Part shown: positions 25,456-34,222 of the stretch, piece by piece
How positions within the stretch are numbered: the stretch's first letter is position 1
Layout of the letters: each line of letters opens with the position of its first letter
Assembly (NCBI GenBank): GCA_913061465.1
Contig: CAJXSU010000002.1
Coordinates: forward strand, 1-64,000
DNA: 64,000 nt
Source: an uncultured Flavobacterium sp.
GTDB taxonomy: Bacteria > Bacteroidota > Bacteroidia > Flavobacteriales > Flavobacteriaceae
Direction: 5' to 3'
Position numbers and translations under genes: made by a program
The notes under the pieces: generated by a model
What the model was told of the DNA's origin: nothing
Seen by the model: the letters and a program-made list of their open reading frames with translations, nothing else
Database searches by the model: none

Positions 25456-28400
25456 ATGAATTTAAATCCAGGACTTCTTATTAAAATAATATTTTTAATA
25501 TCTTGTTTTTTCTCACTTGAAAGTAATTCTCAAATTACAACTGTTGGAAGTGGAAGCTATACCAATTCTTTTCCGGGCTCAGATAGTGCTGGCCGAAATG
25601 AATATCCTAGTGGAGCTCCTCAATTAAGTGGTAATGCTCTTAATAACCCTGTACCGACAAATGATTGGTGGTCTAAGTTAATTAAAGAAAATCATGCCGA
25701 TAATTTATTCAATTATCCCATGACTTTGAAGACAAAAAACGAAGGTCTAATTGTTACTCATATTCCTTGGGGTGTCATTGGTGATTCATCTCCAATTGAA
25801 GTTGGTCTTTCGGGATTAAACTCAAATAAAACAACCGTATCAGATCATTCAGACTGGACAGTAACAATGAACTGGAACGATGGAACTCATAATTTAAGTT
25901 CAACTTCTGGTATTGGAATGCCTTTTTTATACTTTACAAAAGGTTCTACAGATGTTGTAGAAATAAAAGTCAATTCTGGAACTACATCAATATCTAACGA
26001 GGTTCTTATCATTGAAAACGCCTCTAATACAAAAGATTTTGTCTTTTATGCTCCTTCCGGAAGTACTTGGACACAAAATGGAAATATTTTTAGTTCATCA
26101 TTGAATGGAAAAAACTATTGGTCTATGGCGATGTTACCAGAAACAACCTCAGGTATAAATTCATTGGTTGATCAGTATAAACAATATGCCTATGTTTTTC
26201 CCACAAATACAATAACTACTTGGGATTATAATGAAACTAATGCAAAGATTACATCAACTTTCTCAGTAACTACAGAAGTAAAAGAAGGTTCTAATACAAA
26301 CATGCTATTGGGATTACTTCCACATCAATGGAATAATTTAGCGGCTAACTCTAACACACCTAATGAATATACTTACAACTCTGTAAGAGGAGATTTAAAA
26401 ACACTTAACGGTAATAGTTTTACGGTGGAAAATACTTTTAAAGGAATTTTGCCCACACTTCCCTATTTGGCAAATTACAGTGAGGGATTTAGTCCCTCTG
26501 AAATGGATGAAAAAATTTCACAAATCGAAAATGATGCCCTAGCATCATGGACAGACTCATACAATGAAGGTCAAATGATGAATAGAATGATTCAAACAGC
26601 CAGAATTGCTGATCAAACCGGAGATTATGAAGCTAGAGATAACATGATTGCAACTATAAAAGAACGACTTGAAGATTGGTTAAAAGCAGAATCTGGAGAA
26701 GTTGCATTTATTTTTTATTACAATAATGATTGGTCTACAATGATAGGGTATCCTGCTGGACACGGCCAAGATAATAACATTAATGATCATCATTTCCATT
26801 GGGGATACTTTATACATGCTGCAGCATTTATGGAACAATTTGAGCCAGGTTGGGCAAACGAATGGGGTGGTATGATTAATCTATTAATTAGAGATGCTGC
26901 CTCTTATGACAGAGATGATCAAGATTTTCCTTTTTTAAGAAACTTTAGCCCGTATGCTGGGCACAGTTGGGCTAATGGGTTTGCAAGCTTTCCTGGTGGA
27001 AATGATCAAGAATCAACTTCAGAAAGTATGCAGTTTGCATCCTCATTAATTCATTGGGGAAGTATCACAGAAAATAATGAAATTAGAGACTTAGGGATTT
27101 ATATTTATACTACTGAACAAACAGCTGTGGAAGAGTATTGGTTTGATATATATCAGCAAAATTTTGCTACTTCTTCAGCACCTTTTACCCAGGAATATAG
27201 TCTAGTATCCAGAGTTTGGGGAAATTCTTTTGACAATGGAACTTTCTGGACCACGGATATCGCTGCATCTTATGGAATAGAATTATACCCCATTCATGGT
27301 GGCTCTTTATACTTGGGTCATGATCAAGACTACGCAGCTTCATTGTGGAATGAAATGACAAGTAATACAGGCATTTTAAATAATGAAGAAAATCCTAATT
27401 TATGGCATGATACCTATTGGAAATACCTTTCGTTAACTGATGCACAAGCTGCTATAGATTTATATGATTCAAATCCAAACAGAGTTCTAAAATTTGGTGT
27501 TTCAGATGCCCAAACATATCATTGGTTGCATTCCATGAATGCTCTGGGAACTATAGATGCATCAATCACTGCAAATCATCCTATATCTGCAGCTTTTTCT
27601 AATAATGGTGAATACACATATGTAGCTCACAATTACTCTGATAACCCGATTACTGTAATTTTTTCAGATAACTTTATGCTAGATGTACCAGCTAATCAAA
27701 TGGCAACAAGCAGAGATATTGATGCAACTGGAATTTTATCTACTAATTTTAACCAAGCATTTCCCGGTGGAAGTGTAAAACTCTCACTTGAGGTTACTGG
27801 AAGCGAAATAACTAATGTGGAATTTTTTGATGGAATAACACTCATAGGACAAGACTCGACTGCTCCTTATGAAATTGAAGCAACAGATTTAGCATTGGGT
27901 ATCCATGGAATGTATGCTAAAGTATATATTAATAATGATTTCAATGTCTCTAATATTGTGACTATTCAAGTAGGAGAACAAGTCCCCTACCTTGGAACAT
28001 CATTTGAAATACCAGGTACAATTGAAGCCGGATTTTATGATAAATTTGAAGGAGGAGTTGGTCAAAATATTTCATATTTAGACATGTCTCAAATTAATGA
28101 AGGAGATTTTAGAACCAATGAATATGTTGATGCTGCATCAGTAAACAACGAGGGCGTTACTGTAGGATGGAATAGTGCAGGTGAATGGTTAGAATATTCA
28201 ATCAATGTAGAAACAGCAGGTATGTATAATTTGAGTTTCCGATATGCCTCAGGAAATTCTAATGGAGGAGGGCCATTTCATTTTGAAGTTGATGGGAATA
28301 CAATAAGTCCTGCAATTAATATGCAAACGACTAATGATTGGAATACATGGTCAACAAAAAATATAACTAATATAGAATTGAGACAAGGGGAACAAGTTCT

Positions 28401-30237
28401 AAGATTATTTATAGATGAGGGAGAATTTAATATTGGTGAAATGACACTTTCTTATGCTGGTGCTCTCCCCTATTCACCACCTATTGCTGATGCAGGTGAA
28501 AATGTGACTGTTATTTTACCTGAAACCTCAACTTCACTAGATGGATCACTAAGTAATGATCCTGAAGGAGAATCCATAACTTATAATTGGGAACAAGTGT
28601 ACGGACCTTCTACTATTAATTTTTCAGATAGCTCAATAGCCTTGCCTGAAATAAGCAATTTAACTGAAGGTGTATACAAAATAAAGTTAACGGTAAGTGA
28701 TGGAACCTACAATGCATCTGATGATGTATTGGTTATTATTTCAGAAACAGGAAATTCAGCTCCATCAATATCCATTACATCCCCCAATCAAGGAGCCTCT
28801 TTTGAGGAGGAAACGAATATCAATATCACTACAACAGTAACTGATTTAGACGGAACTGTAACCTTGGTAGAGTTTTATGATGGTTCAGAGAAAATAGGAG
28901 AAGACACCTCAGAACCTTTTAATTTCCTATGGGCTAATGTAGCAATAGGTGAACATCAAATTACTGCTGTTGCCACTGATGATGCTTCTGATCAAGGAAC
29001 ATCTCAGGTAATAAATATCTCTGTTGAAGAAGTACTTTCTTGTTCTGAAATATCCAATGAAGCTCAACAAGGGTCATTCTCTAACGGTTATGAGGTACTC
29101 TTTGAAACTATTGGTTCTAACGTAACTATTTCATTCACTTTATTAGATACTGATAAAACAGGAGTAGTCGCTTATCTGTGGAGAGAATCTCCTTTTCAAG
29201 AAACTCAAATGGATGAAGTATCTGGATTAACATTTTCCAAAACTATTTCTGGTCTTACTCAGGGCGAATCAATAAGCTATGCGTGTAAATTTGCTTTTGC
29301 TGGCGGACTAGCGGTAACAAAATACATCAGTTATGTGGTTGGAAATGATTGTTCTGAAGAAGATGATACTGAAGCTCCAACCAATTTTTCTGTAACTCAG
29401 GGAGCCGTAACTTCTAGAACGATTGAATTACTTTTAAATGGGAATGATGATTCAGGAACCATATCATATGAGGTAAGTTATGGCTCTGAGACTACAACAG
29501 TAACAGGTAGTTCAGGCACTGAAAAATCTTTAATCATCAACAATTTAGATCCAGAAACTACATATCAATTTAGTGTAGAAGCGTCTGATTTATATGGAAA
29601 TGAAGCAGAAAACAATCCCATTGTTATTCAAATAACTACATCAGTAGACGAAAACACCCAATGCTCTGGTACAGACGCTGAAGCTTCTCAAGGAGAGTTC
29701 AGTACCGGCTATAACTATAGTTTTGAAACCTCTGGAACAGATGTAATTTTTACTTTTGAATTATTAGATACAGATAAAAATGGTGTTGTCGCATACTTAT
29801 GGCAACAAACTCCATTTACAGAAACTCCTATGACAAATTCATCAGGTTTGGTATTTACTAAAACGATAAGTGGTTTTACTCAAGGACAAATGATTAGTTA
29901 TGCCTGTAAATTTGCATTTGCTGGAGGTTTAGCTGTAACTAAATATTTTTCTTATGAAGTTGGAAGTAATTGTAGCTCATTGAGCACAATTGACATTAAC
30001 CTTGCTCATAAATTAAAGTTATTCCCTAATCCTAGTTCAACCAAGTTTTCTATTTATAATTCTTCGCAAATTGAATTGAATAAAGTTGAAATATATTCAC
30101 TCTTAGGAAAAAAACTAAAAGAATTCGATACGAATTCAATTCAATACAATATAGAAGACTTATCTAGCGGACTGTATTTGGTGAGAATATATTCCAACAA
30201 GGGAATCTTCACAACAAAAAAATTAGTTAAAAAATAA
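25456..30237 (+). CDS. T9SS-secreted GH81 endo-1,3-beta-glucanase (laminarinase), multidomain
   Basis: A 1593-residue secreted enzyme. Domains in order: signal peptide (about 1-26); GH81 catalytic domain (about 55-760) with NDWWSKL at 69-75, the putative acid D444 in NDHHFHWGY, and E519 and E523 in GNDQESTSE, whose spacing fits GH81; Ig-like domain (about 768-840); CBM6 (about 845-1003); PKD-like domain (about 1009-1097); second Ig-like domain (about 1102-1192); module A (1196-1299); FN3 (about 1307-1395); module B (1403-1506); T9SS type A sorting domain (about 1520-1593, KLFPNPSSTKF to KKLVKK). It should cleave laminarin, the storage glucan of brown algae and diatoms, at the cell surface or outside. 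No SusC/D pair is adjacent, so it is not in a classical polysaccharide utilisation locus here. Confidence 0.92.
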   Translation: MNLNPGLLIKIIFLISCFFSLESNSQITTVGSGSYTNSFPGSDSAGRNEYPSGAPQLSGNALNNPVPTNDWWSKLIKENHADNLFNYPMTLKTKNEGLIVTHIPWGVIGDSSPIEVGLSGLNSNKTTVSDHSDWTVTMNWNDGTHNLSSTSGIGMPFLYFTKGSTDVVEIKVNSGTTSISNEVLIIENASNTKDFVFYAPSGSTWTQNGNIFSSSLNGKNYWSMAMLPETTSGINSLVDQYKQYAYVFPTNTITTWDYNETNAKITSTFSVTTEVKEGSNTNMLLGLLPHQWNNLAANSNTPNEYTYNSVRGDLKTLNGNSFTVENTFKGILPTLPYLANYSEGFSPSEMDEKISQIENDALASWTDSYNEGQMMNRMIQTARIADQTGDYEARDNMIATIKERLEDWLKAESGEVAFIFYYNNDWSTMIGYPAGHGQDNNINDHHFHWGYFIHAAAFMEQFEPGWANEWGGMINLLIRDAASYDRDDQDFPFLRNFSPYAGHSWANGFASFPGGNDQESTSESMQFASSLIHWGSITENNEIRDLGIYIYTTEQTAVEEYWFDIYQQNFATSSAPFTQEYSLVSRVWGNSFDNGTFWTTDIAASYGIELYPIHGGSLYLGHDQDYAASLWNEMTSNTGILNNEENPNLWHDTYWKYLSLTDAQAAIDLYDSNPNRVLKFGVSDAQTYHWLHSMNALGTIDASITANHPISAAFSNNGEYTYVAHNYSDNPITVIFSDNFMLDVPANQMATSRDIDATGILSTNFNQAFPGGSVKLSLEVTGSEITNVEFFDGITLIGQDSTAPYEIEATDLALGIHGMYAKVYINNDFNVSNIVTIQVGEQVPYLGTSFEIPGTIEAGFYDKFEGGVGQNISYLDMSQINEGDFRTNEYVDAASVNNEGVTVGWNSAGEWLEYSINVETAGMYNLSFRYASGNSNGGGPFHFEVDGNTISPAINMQTTNDWNTWSTKNITNIELRQGEQVLRLFIDEGEFNIGEMTLSYAGALPYSPPIADAGENVTVILPETSTSLDGSLSNDPEGESITYNWEQVYGPSTINFSDSSIALPEISNLTEGVYKIKLTVSDGTYNASDDVLVIISETGNSAPSISITSPNQGASFEEETNINITTTVTDLDGTVTLVEFYDGSEKIGEDTSEPFNFLWANVAIGEHQITAVATDDASDQGTSQVINISVEEVLSCSEISNEAQQGSFSNGYEVLFETIGSNVTISFTLLDTDKTGVVAYLWRESPFQETQMDEVSGLTFSKTISGLTQGESISYACKFAFAGGLAVTKYISYVVGNDCSEEDDTEAPTNFSVTQGAVTSRTIELLLNGNDDSGTISYEVSYGSETTTVTGSSGTEKSLIINNLDPETTYQFSVEASDLYGNEAENNPIVIQITTSVDENTQCSGTDAEASQGEFSTGYNYSFETSGTDVIFTFELLDTDKNGVVAYLWQQTPFTETPMTNSSGLVFTKTISGFTQGQMISYACKFAFAGGLAVTKYFSYEVGSNCSSLSTIDINLAHKLKLFPNPSSTKFSIYNSSQIELNKVEIYSLLGKKLKEFDTNSIQYNIEDLSSGLYLVRIYSNKGIFTTKKLVKK
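29041..29352 (+). repeat. Duplicated module A in the GH81 protein
   Basis: Encodes residues 1196-1299, from a cysteine in SCSEISNEAQQG to the cysteine of VVGNDC. It shares with module B the strings LLDTDK, GVVAYLW, KTISG and ISYACKFAFAGGLAVTKY. Each copy has three cysteines in matching places. The modules are separated by an FN3 domain. A small beta-sandwich carbohydrate-binding role is likely from position and composition, but I cannot name a CBM family. Confidence 0.75.
29662..29973 (+). repeat. Duplicated module B in the GH81 protein
   Basis: Encodes residues 1403-1506, from CSGTDAEASQGEF to EVGSNC. By eye about two thirds of positions are identical to module A, highest in the C-terminal half. 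It lies directly ahead of the T9SS sorting domain. Confidence 0.75.
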
Positions 30238-30292
30238 AAACCTCAAGAAATAGTGTTTTTTACAAAAAAAAACTCGATTCTAAATTATATTC

Positions 30293-30325
30293 AAGCCCTT
30301 TAATATTCTAGAACAAAGGGCTTTT
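30293..30325 (+). terminator. Probable terminator after the GH81 gene
   Basis: AAGCCCTTT (30293-30301) pairs with AAAGGGCTT (30315-30323) across a 13-nt loop, followed by TT. It lies 56 nt past the stop codon and 22 nt before the hppA -7 box, separating the two genes. Confidence 0.7.
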
Positions 30326-30344
30326 CTATTTGGCTCTATTTTAC

Positions 30345-30352
30345 TACTTTTG
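30345..30352 (+). promoter_or_regulatory. Probable -7 promoter element for hppA
   Basis: TACTTTTG fits TAnnTTTG, 29 nt before the hppA start and just after the upstream terminator. A TTG occurs in the preceding TTTGG but at shorter than usual spacing. Confidence 0.45.
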
Positions 30353-30381
30353 CCGAGCAATTTATTAAAATAAAAAATAAT

Positions 30382-32838
30382 ATGGAATCAATGATGATTT
30401 ACATGCCAATAGCTTTGGCGCTTTTAGGACTAGTCTACATGATAGTCAAGCAAAAATGGGTAATGAAACAAGATGCTGGTGACGGAAAGATGAAAGAAAT
30501 TTCAGATCATATTTATGAAGGAGCACTAGCATTTTTAAATGCAGAATATAAACTTCTTGCAATCTTTGTATTAATAGTTAGTGTCTTACTAACAGTGGTA
30601 TCTTTTGTTGTGCCAACTACACATTGGCTAATAGTTGTTGCCTTTATTTTTGGAGCTATATTTTCTGCTTATGCTGGAAATATTGGAATGAAAATAGCTA
30701 CAAAAACAAATGTAAGAACAACTCAAGCAGCACGTACTAGCTTACCAAATGCACTTAAAATTTCATTTGGTGGAGGAACTGTTATGGGATTAGGTGTTGC
30801 AGGTTTGGCTGTGTTAGGATTAACATCATTCTTTATATTTTTCTTTTGGTTCTTTATGGGAAGCGAATGGACAAATACAATGGACATGACCATTGTTTTA
30901 GAAACACTTGCAGGATTCTCTTTAGGAGCTGAATCTATTGCATTGTTTGCAAGAGTTGGTGGTGGTATCTATACAAAAGCTGCCGATGTTGGAGCTGATT
31001 TAGTGGGTAAAGTTGAAGCAGGAATTCCTGAAGATGATCCAAGAAATCCAGCAACTATTGCTGATAACGTTGGAGATAATGTAGGAGATGTTGCCGGAAT
31101 GGGTGCCGATTTATTTGGTTCTTATGTTGCAACGGTTTTAGCTGCAATGGTTCTAGGAAACTATGTAATTAAAGATATGGGCGGAAGTATCTCTGATGAT
31201 TTTGGAGGAATTGGACCTATCTTATTACCAATGGCAATTGCTGGTGCAGGTATCATCATTTCTATTATAGGAACCATGTTGGTAAAAATCAAAGATAATA
31301 CAGCAAAAGAAGCTCAAGTAATGGGCGCTTTAAACATAGGAAACTGGACTTCAATTGTACTAGTTGCTTTTTCATGTTATGTGTTGTGTATGTTTATGCT
31401 TCCTGAAACTATGAATATGGAATTCTTTGGTGAAGGACTAAAAGAGGTATCTAGCATGAGTGTATTCTTTGCCACTTTAGTTGGTTTAGTGGTTGGTGCA
31501 GTAATTTCTTCTGTAACTGAATATTATACCGGACTTGGAAAATCTCCAATCTTAAAAATCGTTCAACAATCTAGTACAGGTGCTGGAACAAACATTATCG
31601 CTGGTTTAGCAACCGGTATGATTTCTACTTTCCCTTCAGTATTATTATTCGCTGCTGCAATTTGGGCATCGTATGCTTTTGCAGGATTCTACGGAGTAGC
31701 TTTAGCTGCTTCTGCTATGATGGCAACAACAGCGATGCAATTAGCTATTGATGCATTCGGACCTATTTCTGATAACGCAGGTGGTATTGCAGAGATGAGT
31801 GAACAAGACCCTATTGTAAGAGAACGTACAGATATTTTAGACTCTGTAGGTAATACAACAGCTGCAACTGGAAAAGGGTTTGCCATTGCCTCTGCTGCCT
31901 TAACATCCCTGGCTTTATTTGCTGCCTATGTAACCTTTACAGGAATTGATGGAATTAATATTTTTAAAGCACCTGTTTTAGCGATGTTGTTTGTGGGTGG
32001 AATGGTACCCGTAGTATTCTCTGCTTTGGCAATGAATGCTGTAGGTAAAGCTGCCATGGAAATGGTTAATGAAGTGAGACGTCAGTTTAGAGATATTCCT
32101 GGAATTATGGAAGGTACTGGAAAACCAGAATATGACAAATGTGTGGCAATTTCTACGGAAGCTTCTTTAAGAGAAATGATGTTACCTGGTTTATTAACAA
32201 TCGGTTTTCCTTTAGTAATCGCTTTTGTTCCAATGTTATTTGGCATGGACAATTTAGCAATCGCAGAAATGTTGGGTGGTTATATGGCTGGTGTTACTGT
32301 ATCTGGTGTTTTATGGGCAATCTTTCAAAACAATGCTGGAGGTGCTTGGGATAACGCTAAGAAATCTTTTGAAGCAGGAGTAATGATAAATGGAGAAATG
32401 ACTTATAAAGGCTCTGAAGCTCACAAAGCTGCGGTAACTGGAGATACAGTTGGAGATCCTTTTAAAGATACTTCTGGGCCGTCTATGAATATTCTAATTA
32501 AATTAACTTGTTTGATTGGGTTGGTGATAGCTCCTATCTTAGGTGGACATGCTGTTGAAAAACATGCAAATAAGGAAGTAAATAAAGAACTTCATTTAGA
32601 GGTAACTGTGGACGCAGATGCTAACGAAATGGCTACAGCTACTATTACTACGACCTATGTAGTTGATGGTGTTGAATCTACTAAAAATGAAATCATTGAA
32701 GGAACTTTAGAAGAGGTTGAAAATAAAATTGAAACTTTAAAAGGTGAAGGTGTTCACGGAAAACCACACTTTAAAATTGATGCTTCTAAAGGAGAAACCA
32801 TGAAAATGGTAAAAATTAGAGTAAAAAAAGAAAGCTAG
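30382..32838 (+). CDS. hppA: K+-dependent ion-translocating membrane pyrophosphatase
   Basis: An 818-residue polytopic M-PPase that couples PPi hydrolysis to Na+ or H+ export. The substrate-site motif [25 protein letters not shown] starts near residue 213. The second acidic signature is [11 protein letters not shown] and the third is [25 protein letters not shown] (490-499) has alanine at 494, the mark of K+-dependent enzymes. Whether Na+ or H+ is pumped cannot be decided by eye. From about residue 722 a hydrophilic tail of some 97 residues ([12 protein letters not shown] onward) follows the last membrane helix. That tail is extra compared with well-known M-PPases and would be soluble. Confidence 0.94.
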   Translation: MESMMIYMPIALALLGLVYMIVKQKWVMKQDAGDGKMKEISDHIYEGALAFLNAEYKLLAIFVLIVSVLLTVVSFVVPTTHWLIVVAFIFGAIFSAYAGNIGMKIATKTNVRTTQAARTSLPNALKISFGGGTVMGLGVAGLAVLGLTSFFIFFFWFFMGSEWTNTMDMTIVLETLAGFSLGAESIALFARVGGGIYTKAADVGADLVGKVEAGIPEDDPRNPATIADNVGDNVGDVAGMGADLFGSYVATVLAAMVLGNYVIKDMGGSISDDFGGIGPILLPMAIAGAGIIISIIGTMLVKIKDNTAKEAQVMGALNIGNWTSIVLVAFSCYVLCMFMLPETMNMEFFGEGLKEVSSMSVFFATLVGLVVGAVISSVTEYYTGLGKSPILKIVQQSSTGAGTNIIAGLATGMISTFPSVLLFAAAIWASYAFAGFYGVALAASAMMATTAMQLAIDAFGPISDNAGGIAEMSEQDPIVRERTDILDSVGNTTAATGKGFAIASAALTSLALFAAYVTFTGIDGINIFKAPVLAMLFVGGMVPVVFSALAMNAVGKAAMEMVNEVRRQFRDIPGIMEGTGKPEYDKCVAISTEASLREMMLPGLLTIGFPLVIAFVPMLFGMDNLAIAEMLGGYMAGVTVSGVLWAIFQNNAGGAWDNAKKSFEAGVMINGEMTYKGSEAHKAAVTGDTVGDPFKDTSGPSMNILIKLTCLIGLVIAPILGGHAVEKHANKEVNKELHLEVTVDADANEMATATITTTYVVDGVESTKNEIIEGTLEEVENKIETLKGEGVHGKPHFKIDASKGETMKMVKIRVKKES

Positions 32839-32861
32839 ATTTCTAGTTTTTTACACATATT

Positions 32862-32889
32862 AAAAAAGCACCCAACAGGGTGTTTTTTT
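32862..32889 (+). terminator. Rho-independent terminator after hppA
   Basis: An A-tract, then CACCC (32869-32873), loop AACA, GGGTG (32878-32882) and a run of seven T. The A and T tracts extend the stem. It lies 23 nt past the hppA stop. The 166 bases from there to the AraC gene are AT-rich, and I see no other clear element. Confidence 0.85.
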
Positions 32890-33055
32890 ATGATTTATTT
32901 TTACTAATTTAGTTACCAGTAAATATTAACCCCTCATTCTATCAAATATTTAATCCCTCAATTACCTAATAAATTATCCTATCTACTCATTAATTATAGT
33001 AATTAAGTAAACTGAGGCCTTATCTGATTGATAGTCTAAAAAACATCAATTAAAA

Positions 33056-33895
33056 ATGAATACAATTACCCTCCCCGATGAATTAGCTATAACTTCTAAG
33101 CTATCCCTTAAAATATACAATTATAAGACGACGGAAGAAATATCTAAACAACAAGTTTTACTTAATAAAAATACTTTTAGCTTTCTGCAAGAAGGAACAA
33201 AAAAAGTTTTCTTTGATGATTCAACTTTCACTATAAATAACGATCAATTTCTGTTAATGAAGTCTGGAAATTGTCTAATGACAGAAAAGCTTTCCGATGT
33301 AAAAGAATATTACAGAAGTATTTTATTATTTTTCTCAAATGACGATGTATTAAAATTTATAAGAAAATATGAATTAAATCCACCCGAATCAAAAACTTAC
33401 TACTCCACCTATTCATTCAGCTATGATTCATTTATTAAAAAATTTGCAGAAAGTCTTTTAGACCTTTCTGAACTTCCAAAAGAATTTCAATCTCGTATTT
33501 TAGACGCTAAATTTGAGGAAATAATGCTATACTTGATAGAAATAAGAGGTGTAGATTTTTTATATTCAATCATTAATAGTAATATAAATCATAACCAAAA
33601 ATTTATTCAAACTATTGAAACTAATCATTTAAATAAATTAACTATTAAAGAACTTTCTTTTTTATGTAATATGAGTGAGTCTAAGTTTAAGCGAGAATTT
33701 AAAAAATATTTCAAAAGTTCTCCTAGTAAATGGTTTCAAGAAAAAAGGCTAAAACATGCTGCTTTTCTTCTTAAAAACAAAGCTGTCCGTCCCTCGGATA
33801 TTTTTCTAGAAGTAGGGTATGAAACACTTTCAAATTTTATTCAGGCATTTAAAATGAAATTTGGTCAAACTCCAAAACAATACCAATCAAATTGA
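33056..33895 (+). CDS. AraC family transcriptional regulator
   Basis: A 279-residue regulator. The N-terminal half (about 1-170) is a cupin-like sensing region of the ExsA type. The C-terminal region (about 185-279) has two helix-turn-helix units: LTIKELSFLCNMSESKFKREFKKYF with SPSKWFQEKRLKHAAFLL, and PSDIFLEVGYETLSNFIQAFKMKFGQTPKQY. It binds DNA in the cytoplasm. Its target is not readable: hppA upstream and the sortilin-like gene downstream are both separated from it by terminators, so it looks like a lone gene. Confidence 0.9.
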   Translation: MNTITLPDELAITSKLSLKIYNYKTTEEISKQQVLLNKNTFSFLQEGTKKVFFDDSTFTINNDQFLLMKSGNCLMTEKLSDVKEYYRSILLFFSNDDVLKFIRKYELNPPESKTYYSTYSFSYDSFIKKFAESLLDLSELPKEFQSRILDAKFEEIMLYLIEIRGVDFLYSIINSNINHNQKFIQTIETNHLNKLTIKELSFLCNMSESKFKREFKKYFKSSPSKWFQEKRLKHAAFLLKNKAVRPSDIFLEVGYETLSNFIQAFKMKFGQTPKQYQSN

Positions 33896-34094
33896 CCTTT
33901 TATCAATACTTTTTGAACTAAATTAAATGTAATTAAAAAGTAATAATCAGTTATTTTGCTTTTAAATTAAGAGTAATAATCTAATAGTCCCGCTAATTAC
34001 TTTCTATGGAATAACACACTCGCTATAGCAAGCATGATATCATAAAAAATATACTATAAACTACTAAAATTTATCCCCTGAGATTAATTTTTCT

Positions 34095-34128
34095 AAAAGC
34101 ACAAGAACTTATTCTTGTGCTTTTTTTT
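34095..34128 (+). terminator. Strong Rho-independent terminator in the araC to sortilin-like gap
   Basis: A 13-base-pair stem (34095-34107 with 34112-34124) with the tetraloop CTTA, ending in eight T. It lies 200 nt after the AraC gene stop. The 327-base gap holds this terminator, two small palindromes (GCTATAGC and ATGATATCAT) between 34020 and 34060, and the -7 box of the next gene. A long 3' UTR or a small RNA ending here are both possible. Confidence 0.9.
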
Positions 34129-34178
34129 AGATTAAATTATTTTCAATTTAATTTTAGATGGGGAATTATTATTTTTAT

Positions 34179-34186
34179 TAAATTTG
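34179..34186 (+). promoter_or_regulatory. Probable -7 promoter element for the sortilin-like gene
   Basis: TAAATTTG fits TAnnTTTG, 36 nt before the start codon and just after the strong terminator. Confidence 0.45.
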
Positions 34187-34222
34187 ATAGACTAGAACAT
34201 TAATTTTTTAATCTCAATTTAT

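Noticed and set aside
34070-34095. CCCCTGAGA resembling part of a TPP riboswitch
   Set aside because: Only one short string agrees; the other conserved riboswitch segments are missing and the downstream gene is unrelated to thiamine.
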